From positions 4,197-68,196 of the forward strand of contig JBQTJJ010000033.1 in assembly GCA_052387235.1 (NCBI GenBank): a DNA stretch of 64,000 bases, given 5' to 3'. The translations under genes were made by a program, and so were the position numbers. Source of the DNA: JBQTJJ01 sp052387235. Lineage in GTDB: Bacteria; Actinomycetota; Acidimicrobiia; Acidimicrobiales; GCA-2861595. Each line of letters starts with the position of its first letter. The first letter of the stretch is position 1. The notes below the pieces were generated by a model that worked only from the letters and a program-made list of their open reading frames with translations, was not told the origin of the DNA and searched no databases. Shown here in pieces: positions 62,703 to 64,000 of this stretch.

Positions 62703-63162
62703 GGGGTTGCGCCCGGATGCCGGCGACGGCGGCGTTGAGGGCGTCGGCTTCGAGGATGTCGGCCATCACGCCGATCTGCTCGTCCCACACCTCGGGCGGG
62801 ACGTCGCTGCGGACGTCGTCGTCGAGCACGTGGTACACGTCGAGGCCCAACTGGACCCCTGCCAGTGCACCTGCATATGCCGGGTCTCCCAGCCGGACCG
62901 TCTCCGCCGAGATCTCCGCCGCCTCCGGATCGGGGGCACCGAGGATCACGACGACCTGGTCACGGCCGTGGGTCTCCGCCAGCCGGAGGATGGCCTCCTG
63001 GCTCTGCAGGTCCATGGCGCCTGACGCCGTTCAGACGAAGCACTCCGTGGCCGTGAACACGACCTTGCCGCCGGCCGCCTCCACGCAGGCGGCGATGGCG
63101 GGGCCGGAGACCCCGTCACGTTCGCCCAGGGCGACCACCTTCTTGCCTTCCAGGACTCCCAT
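62689..63162 (-). CDS. grdA: GrdA, selenoprotein A of glycine/sarcosine/betaine reductase
   Basis: 157 residues when the UGA at 63033-63031 is read as selenocysteine (codon 44). The N-terminal part has LEGKKVVALGERDGVSGPAI and ATECFV just before the UGA, giving the redox motif Cys41-Phe-Val-Sec44. The frame continues TASGAMDLQSQEAILRL, then LGDPAYAGALAGVQLGLDVYHV, as in clostridial GrdA (about 158 residues, Sec44). It forms the selenoether and passes a carboxymethyl group to GrdCD. An automated caller would end the gene at codon 43 and miss this protein. Downstream of the thioredoxin gene by 2 bp. Confidence 0.93.
63006..63025 (-). promoter_or_regulatory. Tentative SECIS-like stem after the grdA UGA
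   Basis: On the minus strand, starting 6 nt after the UGA: a stem GUCAGG...CCUGC with a single bulged U and a 9-nt loop CGCCAUGGA (G at its second place). The bulged U and loop G recall bacterial SECIS elements, but the distance from the UGA to the loop is shorter than usual. Judged by eye only. Confidence 0.3.
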
Positions 63163-63164
63163 GC

Positions 63165-63515
63165 CTACTCCTTCCCGGCGCCGGCAGCGGCGCTCAGGGT
63201 CTCGTCCAACCAGGCCCGGACCTTTGCCTCGTTGAGGTCGGCTCCGTTGATCCTCCCCACCTCCTGGCCGTCCCTGAACAGCAGGAACGCCGGCAGCCCC
63301 ATCACGCGTAGCTCGATGCACAGCCGGCGGGCCTTGGGCGCCTCCAGCTTCACGACCCTGAGCTGATCGGCCCGCTCCTCCGCCAGCCCCTCGATGAACG
63401 GCATCAGGGCCATGCAGGGCTGGCAGTCGGTGCCCCAGACGTCGACGAGCGACGTGCCCTCCGCCACCAGGTCCCGGAACGTCTCCTTTGTCGCCTCCGC
63501 GATCGCTCCAGCCAT
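63165..63515 (-). CDS. trxA: Thioredoxin of the glycine reductase operon
   Basis: 116-residue thioredoxin fold with active site WGTDCQPCMAL (CQPC instead of CGPC), the cis-Pro in MGLPAFLLFRDG and a typical C-terminus. In grd operons a dedicated thioredoxin reduces GrdA after each turnover; the variant CxxC and its place between grdC and grdA fit that role. ATG 63515, 1 bp after the grdC stop. No trxB is in the window. Confidence 0.87.
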   Translation of the reverse strand: MAGAIAEATKETFRDLVAEGTSLVDVWGTDCQPCMALMPFIEGLAEERADQLRVVKLEAPKARRLCIELRVMGLPAFLLFRDGQEVGRINGADLNEAKVRAWLDETLSAAAGAGKE

Positions 63516-63516
63516 G

Positions 63517-64000
63517 TCAGCCTCCTCCGTTTCGTTCCAGCAGCACGCTCATGCCGTCCGAGAGCTGCGACATGCGCCCGAGGAACAGGCTGCCCTTGGC
63601 CAGCAGCAGCACCCGGCCGGCGTCGCCCGTGGTGAGGCGGTCGACGGCGTGGGGCAGGTAGCACAGGGCCGACGCCAGGTGCCCCTGGGTGGGGGCGAAC
63701 CCGGGCATGCCGTGGGCGGCGGCGAAGGCGGCGATGTCGGCCCGGTCGATCTCGCCCCTCTGGGCGGCCAGGGCGGCGATGGTCTTGTAGTTGCGGGCCG
63801 GCACGTCGCCCGAGCCCTGGGGCTCGGTGATCTCGGGGTTGTGCAGCTCGGTGGCGTAGTCGTCCACCTCGGTCATGGGGATGCCGAGGCGGCGCAGCGG
63901 CTCCACCGCCAGCGCCTCCATGATGGCGGGGTTGGACCCGCCGGCCGCCACCCGGTGGCGGCCCACCGAGTCCAGGCGGATGCGCGGCGACACGCCGTCG
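63517..64000 (-). CDS. grdC: GrdC, component C beta subunit (partial, 3' end)
   Basis: The last 161 codons of a gene that continues beyond the window. The sequence matches the C-terminus of GrdC: VPARNYKTIAALAAQRGEI, GMPGFAPTQGHL and the final LLAKGSLFLGRMSQLSDGMSVLLERN. GrdC with GrdD releases acetyl phosphate from the acyl enzyme. The operon order here, grdC-trxA-grdA, differs from clostridial grd operons; grdD, grdE/grdB and the selenium genes must lie further upstream or elsewhere. Confidence 0.85.
   Translation of the reverse strand, partial: DGVSPRIRLDSVGRHRVAAGGSNPAIMEALAVEPLRRLGIPMTEVDDYATELHNPEITEPQGSGDVPARNYKTIAALAAQRGEIDRADIAAFAAAHGMPGFAPTQGHLASALCYLPHAVDRLTTGDAGRVLLLAKGSLFLGRMSQLSDGMSVLLERNGGG

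Noticed and set aside
63031..63033. TGA inside grdA read as a premature stop (pseudogene or two genes)
   Set aside because: The protein continues in the same frame with full GrdA similarity, and the UGA is at the known Sec position.

Overview
The window is a very GC-rich bacterial chromosome segment, densely packed with genes, and it reads as an Actinomycetota genome, most plausibly a deep lineage such as Acidimicrobiia. The class is an inference because no rRNA is present. The signs are frequent GTG and TTG starts, an actinobacterial order of respiratory genes (ctaE-qcrC-qcrA-qcrB next to ctaC-ctaD-ctaF) with a diheme QcrC, bacterial NHEJ genes, a PknB-type kinase, and many genes with a TANNNT box 6-7 nt before the start codon, as in leaderless actinobacterial mRNAs. 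There is no tRNA, rRNA, CRISPR array, insertion sequence or phage gene.

Layout. 0-4.5 kb: phosphate uptake (phoU facing pstSCAB). 4.7-14.7 kb: a polyphosphate-centred stretch (ppx, then after an Ada/Ogt-like gene and a PIN-PhoH gene, a ParA-type ATPase coupled to a CYTH-CHAD protein, a stand-alone CYTH protein, a Nudix plus SixA-type pair, and ppk1). 14.8-20.4 kb: an HAD phosphatase, a SnoaL-like protein, a DUF2237 protein, two surface beta-propeller proteins and an EamA transporter. 20.4-28.4 kb: a type II fatty-acid synthesis cluster (MerR-fabZ divergent from fabD, a biotinyl-domain-like protein, fabH, fabG, acpP, fabF, a carboxyltransferase and fabI). 28.5-33 kb: a GtrA-like protein, an ASH-domain protein, a lipid/DAG kinase, a zinc ribbon, an Nfu-N/HEAT protein and a lytic transglycosylase. 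33-37.4 kb: lnt, then NHEJ polymerase, Ku and DNA ligase as three separate genes. 37.4-41.7 kb: a two-component system with a DUF4173 membrane protein, and an unrecognised membrane protein. 41.9-45.2 kb: hemE-hemH-hemY. 45.3-50.6 kb: a HelD/HelR-like helicase, RidA, a FliA/WhiG-type sigma factor, an atypical response regulator, a FlgN-like protein and a rhodanese. 50.6-58 kb: cytochrome bc1-aa3 respiration. 58-60.8 kb: a tiny acidic protein, a DJ-1/PfpI protein, a DUF6457-like protein and a Ser/Thr kinase.

The right end is the most unusual part. A TPP riboswitch and thiC converge, through a long hairpin, on an operon encoding the end of GrdC, a thioredoxin with a CQPC active site, and GrdA. 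The GrdA frame runs straight through an in-frame UGA at codon 44, the selenocysteine position of glycine/sarcosine/betaine reductase protein A. A selenocysteine reductive-deamination system, best known from anaerobic Clostridia, in a genome that also encodes an aa3 oxidase is the main discovery candidate.

Recurring style: fifteen adjacent gene pairs share a 4-base stop/start overlap (GTGA, ATGA or TTGA), so most operons here are probably translationally coupled.
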